From NCBI GenBank assembly GCA_035560715.1, contig DATMYW010000009.1, positions 1-34,581 on the forward strand: a stretch of DNA of 34,581 nucleotides. The letters run 5' to 3'. Both the position numbers and the translations under genes were made by a program. The notes under the pieces are model-generated. The model worked only from the letters and a program-made list of their open reading frames with translations. It searched no databases and was not told the DNA's origin. Each line of letters opens with the position of its first letter. Positions within the stretch are counted from its first letter, which is position 1. Positions 1 through 6,602 of this stretch are shown here, piece after piece. This stretch comes from JAAXTX01 sp035560715 (GTDB lineage: Bacteria > Patescibacteriota > Minisyncoccia > Moranbacterales > UBA1568).

Positions 1-2
1 CA

Positions 3-31
3 CAAGAACGGGGCCTACGGCCCCGTTCTTG
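3..31. terminator. Perfect 13-bp hairpin downstream of gldA
   Basis: The arms at 3-15 and 19-31 are perfect reverse complements with a 3-base TAC loop. On the plus strand the hairpin is followed by a T-rich stretch (33-42), so it is oriented best for a gene arriving from the left of the window. It also lies 20 bases past the gldA stop and may end that transcript. The minus-strand flank is cut off by the window edge. Confidence 0.65.
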
Positions 32-50
32 GTTTCTTTCTTCGGTATGC

Positions 51-1151
51 TTACACTTCGCCGGCCTTGCGGGCCCTGCCATAGGCGTCGGCCGCCTTGA
101 TGGCGGAAAAGACCGCTTCCGGCGTGATCGGCACGAGCTCGTTGTAGATGGTTTCCCCTTCCGCGCAGGCGCGGACGGCCACCTTCATGAGATCCTCGTC
201 GGATACGCCCTCGAGTCCGACCTGTGCGAGCGTCGTCGGCAGTCCGACGGACTCACAGAAATCATACACTTCGTCGATGAAGTCGGCCGGCTTGTCGGTC
301 AGGAAGACCGACGTGACGACGCCGATCGAGACTTTTTCCCCGTGGTAATACTTGTGCGTCGGTTCGAGTACGGTCAGTCCGTTGTGCACGGCATGGCACG
401 ACGCGATGCCTCCGCTCTCGAATCCGAGTCCGGACAAAAGCGTGTTCGCCTCGACGACCTTCTCAAAGGCCGGCGTAACGACGCCCGTCTCATTCGATAC
501 CTTCGCGGCCACACCGAACTCGAGGAGCGTCTCATAGCAGAGTTCCGCGAGCGCGTATGCCGTCATGCTTCCCTTCTCGCCCGCGAAATTGTTCGCGTAT
601 CCCGTCTGGCAGGATTTAGCCTCGAGCCAGGTCGAGAGCGCGTCACCCATGCCGGACACCAGGAACCGGACCGGCGCCTTCGCGATGACGGACGTGTCGA
701 CGAGAACGACGTTCGGGTTCGACGGGAGGAACAGGTATCGGTCGACCGCTCCCTCGTCGGTATAGATGACCGAGAGCGCGCTGCACGGCGCATCCGTCGA
801 CGCGATGGTCGGCGCGATGATGACCGGGAGCGAAAGTGCGTGCGCGACCGCCTTCGCCGTGTCGATCGTCTTGCCACCGCCGACGGCGATCACGACCGCA
901 CTTCCTTCGGCTTTCACAAGCTCCGTGACACGGTTTATCTCCTTGTCACTGCACTCCCCGTTGAACTTCTCGAAGACGATGTCTATCTCCTTCTTGATCT
1001 CGTCTTGGTAGCCGGGAATCACGGACTCGAACACGTACGGATCACAGATCGCGAGCGCCTTCTTGCCGAACTTCGCCGACTCCTTGCCGAGACGCGACAA
1101 CGCGCCCGCTCCCTGGACATACTTCCCGGGGAAAATACTCGCCTGAATCAT
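51..1151 (-). CDS. gldA: Glycerol dehydrogenase, iron/zinc alcohol dehydrogenase family
   Basis: This cytosolic enzyme should oxidise glycerol to dihydroxyacetone with NAD+ (or run the reverse reaction). The 366-residue protein resembles E. coli GldA almost end to end: the early SPGK-like motif (FPGKYVQGA), the NAD-binding GGGKTIDTAKA at about 91-101, APTIASTDAPCSALSVIYTD at 113-132, and the metal ligands D170 (GMGDA), H253 (CHAVHNG) and H270 (YYHGEK). A longer frame runs up to 1271, but the family start and a weak ribosome site (AGGTG, AAGG) support the ATG at 1151. Upstream sit a good promoter and a leader hairpin. The gene is single, with no glycerol kinase or dihydroxyacetone kinase beside it. 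It could act on other small diols; the family call itself is firm. Confidence 0.95.
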   Translation of the reverse strand: MIQASIFPGKYVQGAGALSRLGKESAKFGKKALAICDPYVFESVIPGYQDEIKKEIDIVFEKFNGECSDKEINRVTELVKAEGSAVVIAVGGGKTIDTAKAVAHALSLPVIIAPTIASTDAPCSALSVIYTDEGAVDRYLFLPSNPNVVLVDTSVIAKAPVRFLVSGMGDALSTWLEAKSCQTGYANNFAGEKGSMTAYALAELCYETLLEFGVAAKVSNETGVVTPAFEKVVEANTLLSGLGFESGGIASCHAVHNGLTVLEPTHKYYHGEKVSIGVVTSVFLTDKPADFIDEVYDFCESVGLPTTLAQVGLEGVSDEDLMKVAVRACAEGETIYNELVPITPEAVFSAIKAADAYGRARKAGEV

Positions 1152-1179
1152 AGCCTTAACACCTAACGGATTAATACGA

Positions 1180-1210
1180 AAAGACGGGCGCTTTGGGGGC
1201 ACCCGTCTTT
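1180..1210 (-). promoter_or_regulatory. Terminator-like hairpin in the gldA leader
   Basis: Arms AAAGACGGG and CCCGTCTTT (1202-1210 and 1180-1188, read on the minus strand) pair perfectly, with two further inner pairs, and the RNA then continues UUCG. It lies between the predicted start site (about 1216) and the gldA start codon, so it would be the first structure made in the leader. It could be an attenuator or an RNA-stability element. No riboswitch class was recognised. Confidence 0.5.
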
Positions 1211-1222
1211 CACGACAGTCAC

Positions 1223-1251
1223 AGTATAGCATCTTTCCGGATCGCCGTAAA
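1223..1251 (-). promoter_or_regulatory. Sigma-70-type promoter of gldA
   Basis: On the minus strand: TTTACG, 17-base spacer, TATACT, with TGC directly before the -10. The predicted start is near 1216, giving a leader of about 65 bases. Confidence 0.7.
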
Positions 1252-1343
1252 GTGCCGACTGCCATCATCAAAAAGCGGACCGGAACGACACAAGATCGCG
1301 TAAAAACGTTGAAAGCGGCACGGATGTACGTACCGCTTTCGGA

Positions 1344-1787
1344 TTATTCGCCTCCGAGAAAGGAAATCCTGATGCAGGAATCAAGTTCCGGAATGAGTGG
1401 CATCGTGAGCGCTTCTTCCGGTGTGACCCAGCGGAAGCCCTGATGTTCTTCCGGATTGATCACCGTTTCGTAACCGTCCGGGGCATCGGTACGGAACATA
1501 TGGTAGACGAACTCATAGTTCGGATATCGCACGTACAGCGTGCGTTCGAAACCGATAGCATCCCTGGAAGACGTGACGAACCCCGCCTCTTCGGAAAGCT
1601 CACGCATCATGGCAACGACCGGCGCTTCCCCTGCTTCGACCTTCCCGGCAGGCACGCCCCAGGTATTTCCCTCGGGTTTCCATGGTTGCCGATGAAGGAG
1701 AGCGAAGCGACCATCGGGTCGCACGAGCCAACAAGCGACGATTTCGAACTTCGGATCGAATCCTTCCGGTTTCTGATAAAAGTACAT
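1344..1787 (-). CDS. Nudix hydrolase
   Basis: This 147-residue single-domain protein belongs to the Nudix family of Mg-dependent diphosphate hydrolases, cytosolic enzymes that act on nucleoside diphosphates linked to another moiety. A complete Nudix box spans residues 48-70: G48, five residues, E54, seven residues, then R62-E63-L-x-E-E-x-G-F. The N-terminal ACWLVRPDGRFALLHR strand and C-terminal FRWVTPEEA strand fit the fold, and the length is normal for a stand-alone member. The substrate cannot be read from sequence; family members act on oxidised nucleotides, NADH, ADP-ribose or mRNA caps. No Shine-Dalgarno sequence precedes the ATG. It has its own predicted promoter and is probably monocistronic. 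Confidence 0.9.
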   Translation of the reverse strand: MYFYQKPEGFDPKFEIVACWLVRPDGRFALLHRQPWKPEGNTWGVPAGKVEAGEAPVVAMMRELSEEAGFVTSSRDAIGFERTLYVRYPNYEFVYHMFRTDAPDGYETVINPEEHQGFRWVTPEEALTMPLIPELDSCIRISFLGGE

Positions 1788-1822
1788 GGCTGATCTGTTT
1801 TAAGAGTTCATGATATGTCCCT

Positions 1823-1851
1823 GTTTTATCGTCCCCGGAAGGTTCCGTCAA
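1823..1851 (-). promoter_or_regulatory. Possible promoter of the Nudix gene
   Basis: On the minus strand: TTGACG, 17 bases, TAAAAC. The -35 is strong and the -10 is imperfect. The predicted start near 1816 gives a leader of about 30 bases. Confidence 0.4.
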
Positions 1852-1883
1852 GAAGGAATTCTGATACCGTTACCACAGAGAAA

Positions 1884-1916
1884 CCAAAACATCCCCTCCG
1901 AAGGGGGATGTTTTGG
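1884..1916 (-). terminator. Hairpin terminator beside a tRNA 3'-end remnant
   Basis: A 13-bp perfect stem (1884-1896 with 1904-1916) is followed on the minus strand by TTTCTCT. It directly adjoins the tRNA-like remnant at 1920-1938, just as the hairpin at 2059-2100 adjoins the intact tRNA-Gly, so it looks like the terminator of a lost tandem tRNA. Confidence 0.6.
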
Positions 1917-1919
1917 ATC

Positions 1920-1938
1920 TTTGAGCCGGTAACGGGAA
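1920..1938 (-). pseudogene. Remnant of a tRNA-Gly 3' end
   Basis: Read on the minus strand, 18 of 19 bases match the last bases and trailer of the intact tRNA-Gly(CCC) (2101-2119), in the same orientation and 181 bases away. The copy includes the non-coded trailing CAA. It can be a decayed tandem tRNA or an att-like direct repeat. Confidence 0.6.
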
Positions 1939-1940
1939 TT

Positions 1941-2057
1941 TCGTCCTCGACGCCTGCTGGCGTCTCGTTGTCCAGGGCAGCGCTGAATGCTTCCTATTCG
2001 GTCGCATTCATCGACGCTCGAAGCCTCGCTTCTACCCGTTCGATTCCCGTACTACCC
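1941..2057 (+). repeat. tRNA-linked structured repeat, copy A
   Basis: Bases 1941-2021 match 8229-8309 over 81 bases with 7 differences and no gaps. The core can form a short hairpin (GACGCC/GGCGTC, 1949-1964) and a longer one (TGAATGC/GCATTCA, 1984-2010). The short stem shows a compensatory change between copies. The right end (2039-2057) spells TTCGATTCCCGT plus a few bases, a copy of a tRNA-Gly T-arm on the strand opposite to the neighbouring tRNA. Any small reading frame through it looks incidental. Confidence 0.7.
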
Positions 2058-2058
2058 T

Positions 2059-2100
2059 AGAAATCAAAAAGATCACCATCTGGTGACCTTTTTGATTTCT
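2059..2100 (-). terminator. Terminator hairpin of tRNA-Gly(CCC)
   Basis: A long stem (13 bp, one A-C mismatch, then 6 bp, two-base loop) begins three bases beyond the tRNA discriminator base. The outer stem is A/T-rich, so a U-rich arm is present on either strand. Confidence 0.65.
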
Positions 2101-2102
2101 TG

Positions 2103-2173
2103 AGCGGGTAACGGGAATCGAACCCGTGTCCCTAGCTTGGGAAGCTAGTGTACTACCATTGTACTATACCCGC
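2103..2173 (-). tRNA. tRNA-Gly(CCC)
   Basis: A full cloverleaf can be drawn: acceptor GCGGGTA/TACCCGC, D-arm GTAC/GTAC around AATGGTA, anticodon stem CTAGC/GCTAG with loop TTCCCAA (anticodon CCC, reading GGG), T-arm ACGGG-TTCGATT-CCCGT. The discriminator is U73, normal for glycine. CCA is not encoded; the genomic trailer is CAAGAAA, so the CCA-adding enzyme in this window is needed. Confidence 0.96.
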
Positions 2174-2344
2174 CTTCGCCAAGGCTTCGGCGCGGCAAGC
2201 CCGCCACACACTGCTTCGGCGCGACAAGTCATGTCACCCGCAAGCGACCCTGACAAGCCGCTTAATCCGCTTCAAAGCGGAAAGTCACACTGTTCATCGA
2301 GTCGCTCTCAAGTGGCCTGACAAGTGAGCGACCGTGACGGAAAT
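2174..2344. other. Intergenic repeats-rich leader of tRNA-Gly(CCC)
   Basis: No gene is seen here. The stretch has short imperfect repeats: GCTTCGGCGCG(G/A)CAAG twice (about 2187 and 2213), a CCGCTT/AAGCGG hairpin (2268-2281) and GAGCGACCGTGAC (2327-2339), which recurs with one change inside repeat copy B (8358-8370). It is presumably transcribed as the tRNA leader. Confidence 0.45.
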
Positions 2345-2372
2345 ATTGTAGCATGCGGATACGTATTGTAAA
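2345..2372 (-). promoter_or_regulatory. Probable promoter of tRNA-Gly(CCC)
   Basis: On the minus strand: TTTACA, 16 bases, TACAAT. The leader to the tRNA would be about 165 bases. Confidence 0.55.
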
Positions 2373-2461
2373 GAGTGGGAGTGGGACACGGAGGCTAAGC
2401 GGCGGCTTTTCACGAGCGTTTCCCCATGATAGACTGATTTCATAATTTCGCTTGCAAAACC

Positions 2462-3877
2462 ATGAATTCGTTTTTCACCCGCGGCCGTCTGATCGCGATC
2501 GCCGTCGTTGTTTTTCTTGCTGCAGGAGCGTGCTTCCTCTATTCGTACTTCAGCACACACAAATCACAACTCGCCGTCGGAGGCCTCGCTGTCTTCACCA
2601 AAGTCACCGACCTTCTCCCGATCGCTCCTGACACGAAGAAAGAGATCGACGCCGTCAATAGCCTCGTATCCGCCTTCACGAAATCCGACGGGCAAACGCA
2701 CACCATCCTCGTCATGCTGCAGAACAACTACGAACTCCGTCCGGGCGGAGGCTTCCTGGGACAATACGGGATTCTCAAAGTGAAAGACGGGAAAATCGCC
2801 TCATTTTCCGTCGAGGACTCGAATCTCCTGGATCAGCGGATATCGGCGGATATCACGCCTCCGTACCCCTTTATCCGCTACCTCGAGACCAGGCGATGGT
2901 CCTTCCGCGATTCGAACTGGAGCCCGAGTTTCCCCGAGAACGTCACCAAGGCCGAGTATTTCTACCGGCTTTCCGGAGGGCGCGAATCATTCGAGGGAGC
3001 GGTCGCCGTCAACGCCGATGTCCTCAACGACATTATCAAAATCACGGGGCCGATCACTATCTCAGGATTCGGCACTTTCACCGGTGACAACGCGGCCATG
3101 GAACTCGAATCGGCCGTCGAGAAGAATTACCTCGGACCGGATGTTCCGGCCGAACTCAAACAGGCGCGCAAGAACGTTATGAAACGGCTCGCGGCGGAGA
3201 TTGTCAGCCGCGTCTCGAATATCGGCGACCTCAAGAAATTTTCCGACCTCGGGCTGACGGAACTCCGCAACAAGAACGTCCAGCTTTTTTTCACGGACGC
3301 ATCCCTGCAAAAGCAGGTCACGGACGTCCACTGGGACGGTTCGGTCGCGAAGGACTGGAACCTGGATTCGGTCATGGTCGTCGACGCGAACATGGGATCG
3401 CTTAAGAGTGACTACTACATCAAGCGTTCACTCGACTATGCCGTGGACTTCACGGGCGAAAAACCGACCGCGACCCTGACCTATACCTATGACCATACGG
3501 CGACACACGGCGACTGGCGGACGAGCGACTACCATACCTACGTGCGCGTGCTCGCGCCGAAAGGATCTATCTATGTCGAGAACAGTCGTGTAAAAACGGG
3601 AGGCGTGACTTCGGAAGAATCGTCCGGCTGGAACCGGACCGTCTTCAACTACAAGGTCGACGCGCTGATCGGGTCGACGTTGCCGACGGGAATCAGCTAT
3701 ACGCTCCCGCAAAACATCACCGCCGACAACTATCAGCTCCTCATACAGAAGCAGTCCGGGACCGGTACCATCCCAGTCAAGGTGACCGTGAAAACGAAGG
3801 ACAAGACGTACGTGCAGACCGCCGACCTCACCAAGGACCTCCGCTTCTCCTTCCAGACGACGGACAAGAAGCAGTAG
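2462..3877 (+). CDS. DUF4012 membrane-anchored surface protein
   Basis: The 471-residue protein has one N-terminal membrane helix (about residues 9-30) and a large predicted extracellular part. It carries the hallmarks of DUF4012: NNYELRPGGGFLG at 88-100 and RDSNWSPSFP at 149-158, followed by a long beta-rich C-terminal half. DUF4012 is widespread in Patescibacteria and Gram-positive bacteria; its biochemical role is unknown, and a link to cell-surface polysaccharide or envelope has been proposed from context. The ATG has no Shine-Dalgarno sequence (TTGCAAAACC precedes it). The next gene, thrS, begins 172 bases later with its own -10 element. Family call firm, function unknown. Confidence 0.88.
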   Translation: MNSFFTRGRLIAIAVVVFLAAGACFLYSYFSTHKSQLAVGGLAVFTKVTDLLPIAPDTKKEIDAVNSLVSAFTKSDGQTHTILVMLQNNYELRPGGGFLGQYGILKVKDGKIASFSVEDSNLLDQRISADITPPYPFIRYLETRRWSFRDSNWSPSFPENVTKAEYFYRLSGGRESFEGAVAVNADVLNDIIKITGPITISGFGTFTGDNAAMELESAVEKNYLGPDVPAELKQARKNVMKRLAAEIVSRVSNIGDLKKFSDLGLTELRNKNVQLFFTDASLQKQVTDVHWDGSVAKDWNLDSVMVVDANMGSLKSDYYIKRSLDYAVDFTGEKPTATLTYTYDHTATHGDWRTSDYHTYVRVLAPKGSIYVENSRVKTGGVTSEESSGWNRTVFNYKVDALIGSTLPTGISYTLPQNITADNYQLLIQKQSGTGTIPVKVTVKTKDKTYVQTADLTKDLRFSFQTTDKKQ

Positions 3878-3916
3878 ACGCTTGAAAATCCGAGCAGTCC
3901 GACAAGTCAAAACCCT

Positions 3917-3922
3917 TATAAT
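3917..3922 (+). promoter_or_regulatory. Consensus -10 element upstream of thrS
   Basis: A perfect TATAAT lies 128 bases before the thrS start codon. The region 17 bases upstream has no good -35. The leader of about 120 bases has no T-box hallmark. Confidence 0.45.
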
Positions 3923-4049
3923 TAAGAGTCGGGATCGCCTTTTCAAGGTTGATACTTCGGACAAGGGATGCTACGCTCAAATCGGTCATATCCGGGATGC
4001 CGACCATACATGCGTGATTCCCGATTCGTTATTTTTGATTCCGCCACCT

Positions 4050-5795
4050 ATGAAACACTACGAGATCGACGTCATCCGCCACTCCCTCGCGCACATCCTC
4101 GCGATGGCGATCCTGAAGCACGACCCGGACGCGAAGCTCGGCACCGGTCCCGCGACCGACGACGGATTCTTTTATGACGTCCTTCTCTCCGATGGGAAGA
4201 CTCTCACCCCCGAGGATTTCGACGGGATCGTCGCCGACATGCGTGCGATCGTGAAGGAAAACCTTTCCTTCGTCCGGAAGTCGGTCACGACGGACGAGGC
4301 GCGGGAACGCTTCACAAACAATCCCTTCAAGCTCGAGATCATCGACGAAGCCGATGCGCGCGGCGAGGAAATCACCGTCTATGAGACCGGTACTTTCGTC
4401 GATCTCTGCGTCGGGCCGCATATCGAAACGACCGGCGACATCGATCCGGACGCCTTCGTACTCAAGGGTCTCGCCGGCGCGTACTGGCGCGGAAACGAAA
4501 CGAACCCGATGCTCGTCCGCGTGTCCGGATTCGGGTTCGCGACCAAGGAAGACCTCGATGCGCACCTCGCACTCCTCGAAGAAGCGAAGAAGCGCGACCA
4601 CCGCAAGCTCGGCCGCGAACTCGGACTGTTCACGATATCGCCACTGGTCGGAGCCGGACTCCCCATGATGCAGCCCAAAGGCATGGTCATCCGCCAGGAA
4701 ATCGAGGAACTCCTGTGGAACCTTCACCGCGACAAGGGGTATTCGCGCGTCTGGACTCCGCACATCGCCAAGGAGGACCTCTATACCGCGTCCGGCCACG
4801 CGGTCAAGTTCGGCGACGAGCTCTTCCGTGTCACCGGCAAGGAGGAGAAGTTCATCATGAAGCCGATGAACTGCCCGCACCACATGCAGATTTTCTCGGA
4901 CAACCGCTTCTCATACCGCGACATGCCGGTCCGTTATTTCGAGCCGGCCACCGTCTACCGCGACGAGAAGTCGGGACAATTGGGGGGCCTTACGCGCGTC
5001 CGCGCCATCACCCAAGACGACGGGCATCTCTTCTGTCGCGTCTCACAGATTCAGGACGAAGTCTCGACCATCGTCGACATCATACGCAAGTTCTATACGG
5101 TCTTCGGCATGATGGACGGATACTGGGTCTCGCTCTCCGTCCGCGGGGCGGACAAGGAGAATTACCTCGGGAGCGACGACGCCTGGGCCGCCGCGGAAAA
5201 GGCGCTCGACCGCGCCGCGATGGAAAACGGACTGAACTACCGTCGCATCGAGGGCGAAGCGGCCTTCTACGGTCCAAAACTCGACTTCATGTTCAAGGAC
5301 GCCATCGGTCGCGAGTGGCAGCTCGCCACCATCCAGTGCGACTTCAACCTGCCTGAACGGTTCGACCTCTCGTTCGTGAACGAACAAGGCGAGGCCGAAC
5401 GACCGGTCGTCATCCATCGCGCCATCTCCGGCTCGCTCGAGCGCTTCATGGGCATCATGATCGAGCACTATGCCGGCGCCTTTCCCTTCTGGCTCTCGCC
5501 GGAACAGGTCCGAGTGCTACCGATCGGCGAATCGGAACGACCGTTTTCCGACAAGGTCCTTTCCGCCCTGAAAGCGGCCGACATCCGCGTATCACTCGAC
5601 TCCTCGGACGAATCCCTCGGCAAGAAGATCCGCAACGCGAAGATGGGAAAGATCCCCTATCTCGTGGTCATCGGCAAGCGCGAGGCCGAGAACGGCACCG
5701 TCACCCTCGAGTGCCGCGATCACGGCAAGATCGGCGAACTCTCGATCGACGACCTCGTGACGCGCCTCGTGAAGGAGAACGATCCGCTCGGTTAG
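4050..5795 (+). CDS. thrS: Threonyl-tRNA synthetase lacking the TGS domain
   Basis: This class II synthetase charges tRNA-Thr in the cytosol. In the 581-residue form the editing domain comes first: HSLAH (H11, H15) and CVGPH (C120, H124) make the HxxxH...CxxxH editing site. The catalytic core has MKPMNCPHH (Zn ligand C275), motif 2 YRDEKSGQLGGLTRVR at 303-318, QDDGH (H326), and motif 3 HRAISGSLER (H456). The anticodon-binding domain runs from about 484 to the end. E. coli ThrRS is about 640 residues and starts with a TGS domain, absent here. The frame is open back to 3882, but those 56 residues are unlike ThrRS and no TGS can be read there. No Shine-Dalgarno precedes the ATG (CCGCCACCT). Confidence 0.97.
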   Translation: MKHYEIDVIRHSLAHILAMAILKHDPDAKLGTGPATDDGFFYDVLLSDGKTLTPEDFDGIVADMRAIVKENLSFVRKSVTTDEARERFTNNPFKLEIIDEADARGEEITVYETGTFVDLCVGPHIETTGDIDPDAFVLKGLAGAYWRGNETNPMLVRVSGFGFATKEDLDAHLALLEEAKKRDHRKLGRELGLFTISPLVGAGLPMMQPKGMVIRQEIEELLWNLHRDKGYSRVWTPHIAKEDLYTASGHAVKFGDELFRVTGKEEKFIMKPMNCPHHMQIFSDNRFSYRDMPVRYFEPATVYRDEKSGQLGGLTRVRAITQDDGHLFCRVSQIQDEVSTIVDIIRKFYTVFGMMDGYWVSLSVRGADKENYLGSDDAWAAAEKALDRAAMENGLNYRRIEGEAAFYGPKLDFMFKDAIGREWQLATIQCDFNLPERFDLSFVNEQGEAERPVVIHRAISGSLERFMGIMIEHYAGAFPFWLSPEQVRVLPIGESERPFSDKVLSALKAADIRVSLDSSDESLGKKIRNAKMGKIPYLVVIGKREAENGTVTLECRDHGKIGELSIDDLVTRLVKENDPLG

Positions 5796-5830
5796 GCTCA
5801 CCCGGAAATAAGTCAGGTAGGTATACCATC

Positions 5831-5859
5831 GTAGAGACGTCCCGTCGGGGCGTCTCTAC
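5831..5859 (+). terminator. First hairpin after thrS
   Basis: A stem of about 13 bp (GTAGAGACG outer arm at 5831-5839 with 5851-5859, one G-T pair). It is not followed by a U-tract, so it probably protects or assists rather than terminates. Its outer arm recurs in the next hairpin. Confidence 0.5.
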
Positions 5860-5877
5860 CGCGTTTCGTATAAAAAA

Positions 5878-5910
5878 AGAGACGAGGCACGCCTCGTCTC
5901 TACCTTTTTT
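5878..5910. terminator. Bidirectional intrinsic terminator between thrS and the FKBP gene
   Basis: An 11-bp perfect stem (5878-5888 with 5891-5901) has a T-run on the plus strand (5904-5909) and a run of A at 5872-5878 that gives a U-tract on the minus strand. It should stop thrS and the convergent FKBP gene. Confidence 0.85.
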
Positions 5911-5923
5911 ATCCGGGTAATCC

Positions 5924-6526
5924 CTACCGTATCGACACGAGCTCGACATCGAAGATGAGGGTCGCGTTCGGCGGGATGACGCCCCCGGCGCCCTGTGCGC
6001 CGTATCCGAGCGCGGGCGGTATGGTGAGCGTCCGCTTCTCCCCGACCTTCATGTCGAGGAGCCCCTGGTCCCATCCCTTGATGACCATGCCCTGTCCGAT
6101 CGTGAACTGAAACGGCGTCCGTCCCGGTTTGAGACTCGAATCGAAGACCGTCCCGTCCGGAAGCGTCCCGGTATAGTTCACCGTGATAGTATCACCCTGT
6201 TTCGTCGTTTGCGTTCCCGTCCCGTCCGCCGTCTTCTCGATCTTGAGGTCGTTCATAGCGCTGTCCTGATTACTGGTTACCGTCTTGCTTCCGCCATTCG
6301 AACCGGTACCCTGAGGCACCGATGTCGATCCGACATTCCCCGTGACATTCCCGCTCCCCGTCGCCGTCCCGACCGACCGTACCGCCTGCCCATCCGTTTT
6401 CAGCTCGAGCGGATTCTTGGTCCCTGACGACGGAGGAAACATCCTGCTCTCTCCGGGCGCCCCGACCAGAAGCCAGACCACCGACACAAACGCGACCACC
6501 CCGAGCCCGAGAAAGAATCTGTTCAT
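5924..6526 (-). CDS. Membrane-anchored FKBP-type peptidyl-prolyl isomerase
   Basis: The enzyme speeds cis-trans isomerisation of prolyl bonds, here outside the membrane. The 200-residue protein starts with a signal anchor (about 4-22), then a Ser/Gly/Thr-rich low-complexity linker (30-90), then one FKBP domain (about 94-200). Recognisable active-site residues are Y118, F128-D129 (TVFDSS), V148-I149 and W152 (MVIKGWDQGL), and Y175 (LGYG). No lipobox cysteine is present, so anchoring is by the helix, or the helix is cleaved. The frame extends upstream to 6757, but the ATG at 6526 begins exactly at the signal sequence. No Shine-Dalgarno. It likely assists folding of exported proteins. Confidence 0.93.
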   Translation of the reverse strand: MNRFFLGLGVVAFVSVVWLLVGAPGESRMFPPSSGTKNPLELKTDGQAVRSVGTATGSGNVTGNVGSTSVPQGTGSNGGSKTVTSNQDSAMNDLKIEKTADGTGTQTTKQGDTITVNYTGTLPDGTVFDSSLKPGRTPFQFTIGQGMVIKGWDQGLLDMKVGEKRTLTIPPALGYGAQGAGGVIPPNATLIFDVELVSIR

Positions 6527-6570
6527 ACGCGGTTCATTACTTCGAAGGAAAGTATAGCACGGGAAAATGG

Positions 6571-6599
6571 AAAAGGCATGGTTGTAGGCCATGCCTTTT
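6571..6599. terminator. Terminator between the CYTH-like gene and FKBP
   Basis: Arms AAAAGGCATGG and CCATGCCTTTT flank a 7-base loop. It begins directly after the stop codon of the CYTH-like gene, whose transcript it should end; the minus-strand tail is TTTTCCATTTT. Confidence 0.75.
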
Positions 6600-6602
6600 T
6601 TG

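Noticed and set aside
342..1166. Long open frame antisense to gldA
   Set aside because: The protein is rich in Arg and Asp without any family pattern and is a shadow of the high-GC gldA frame.
1815..2060. 81-codon frame through repeat copy A
   Set aside because: It crosses a terminator hairpin and the structured repeat; the frame is not kept in copy B.
3923..4049. T-box riboswitch upstream of thrS
   Set aside because: No AGGGTGGAACCGCG-like box or terminator/antiterminator pair is visible in the leader.
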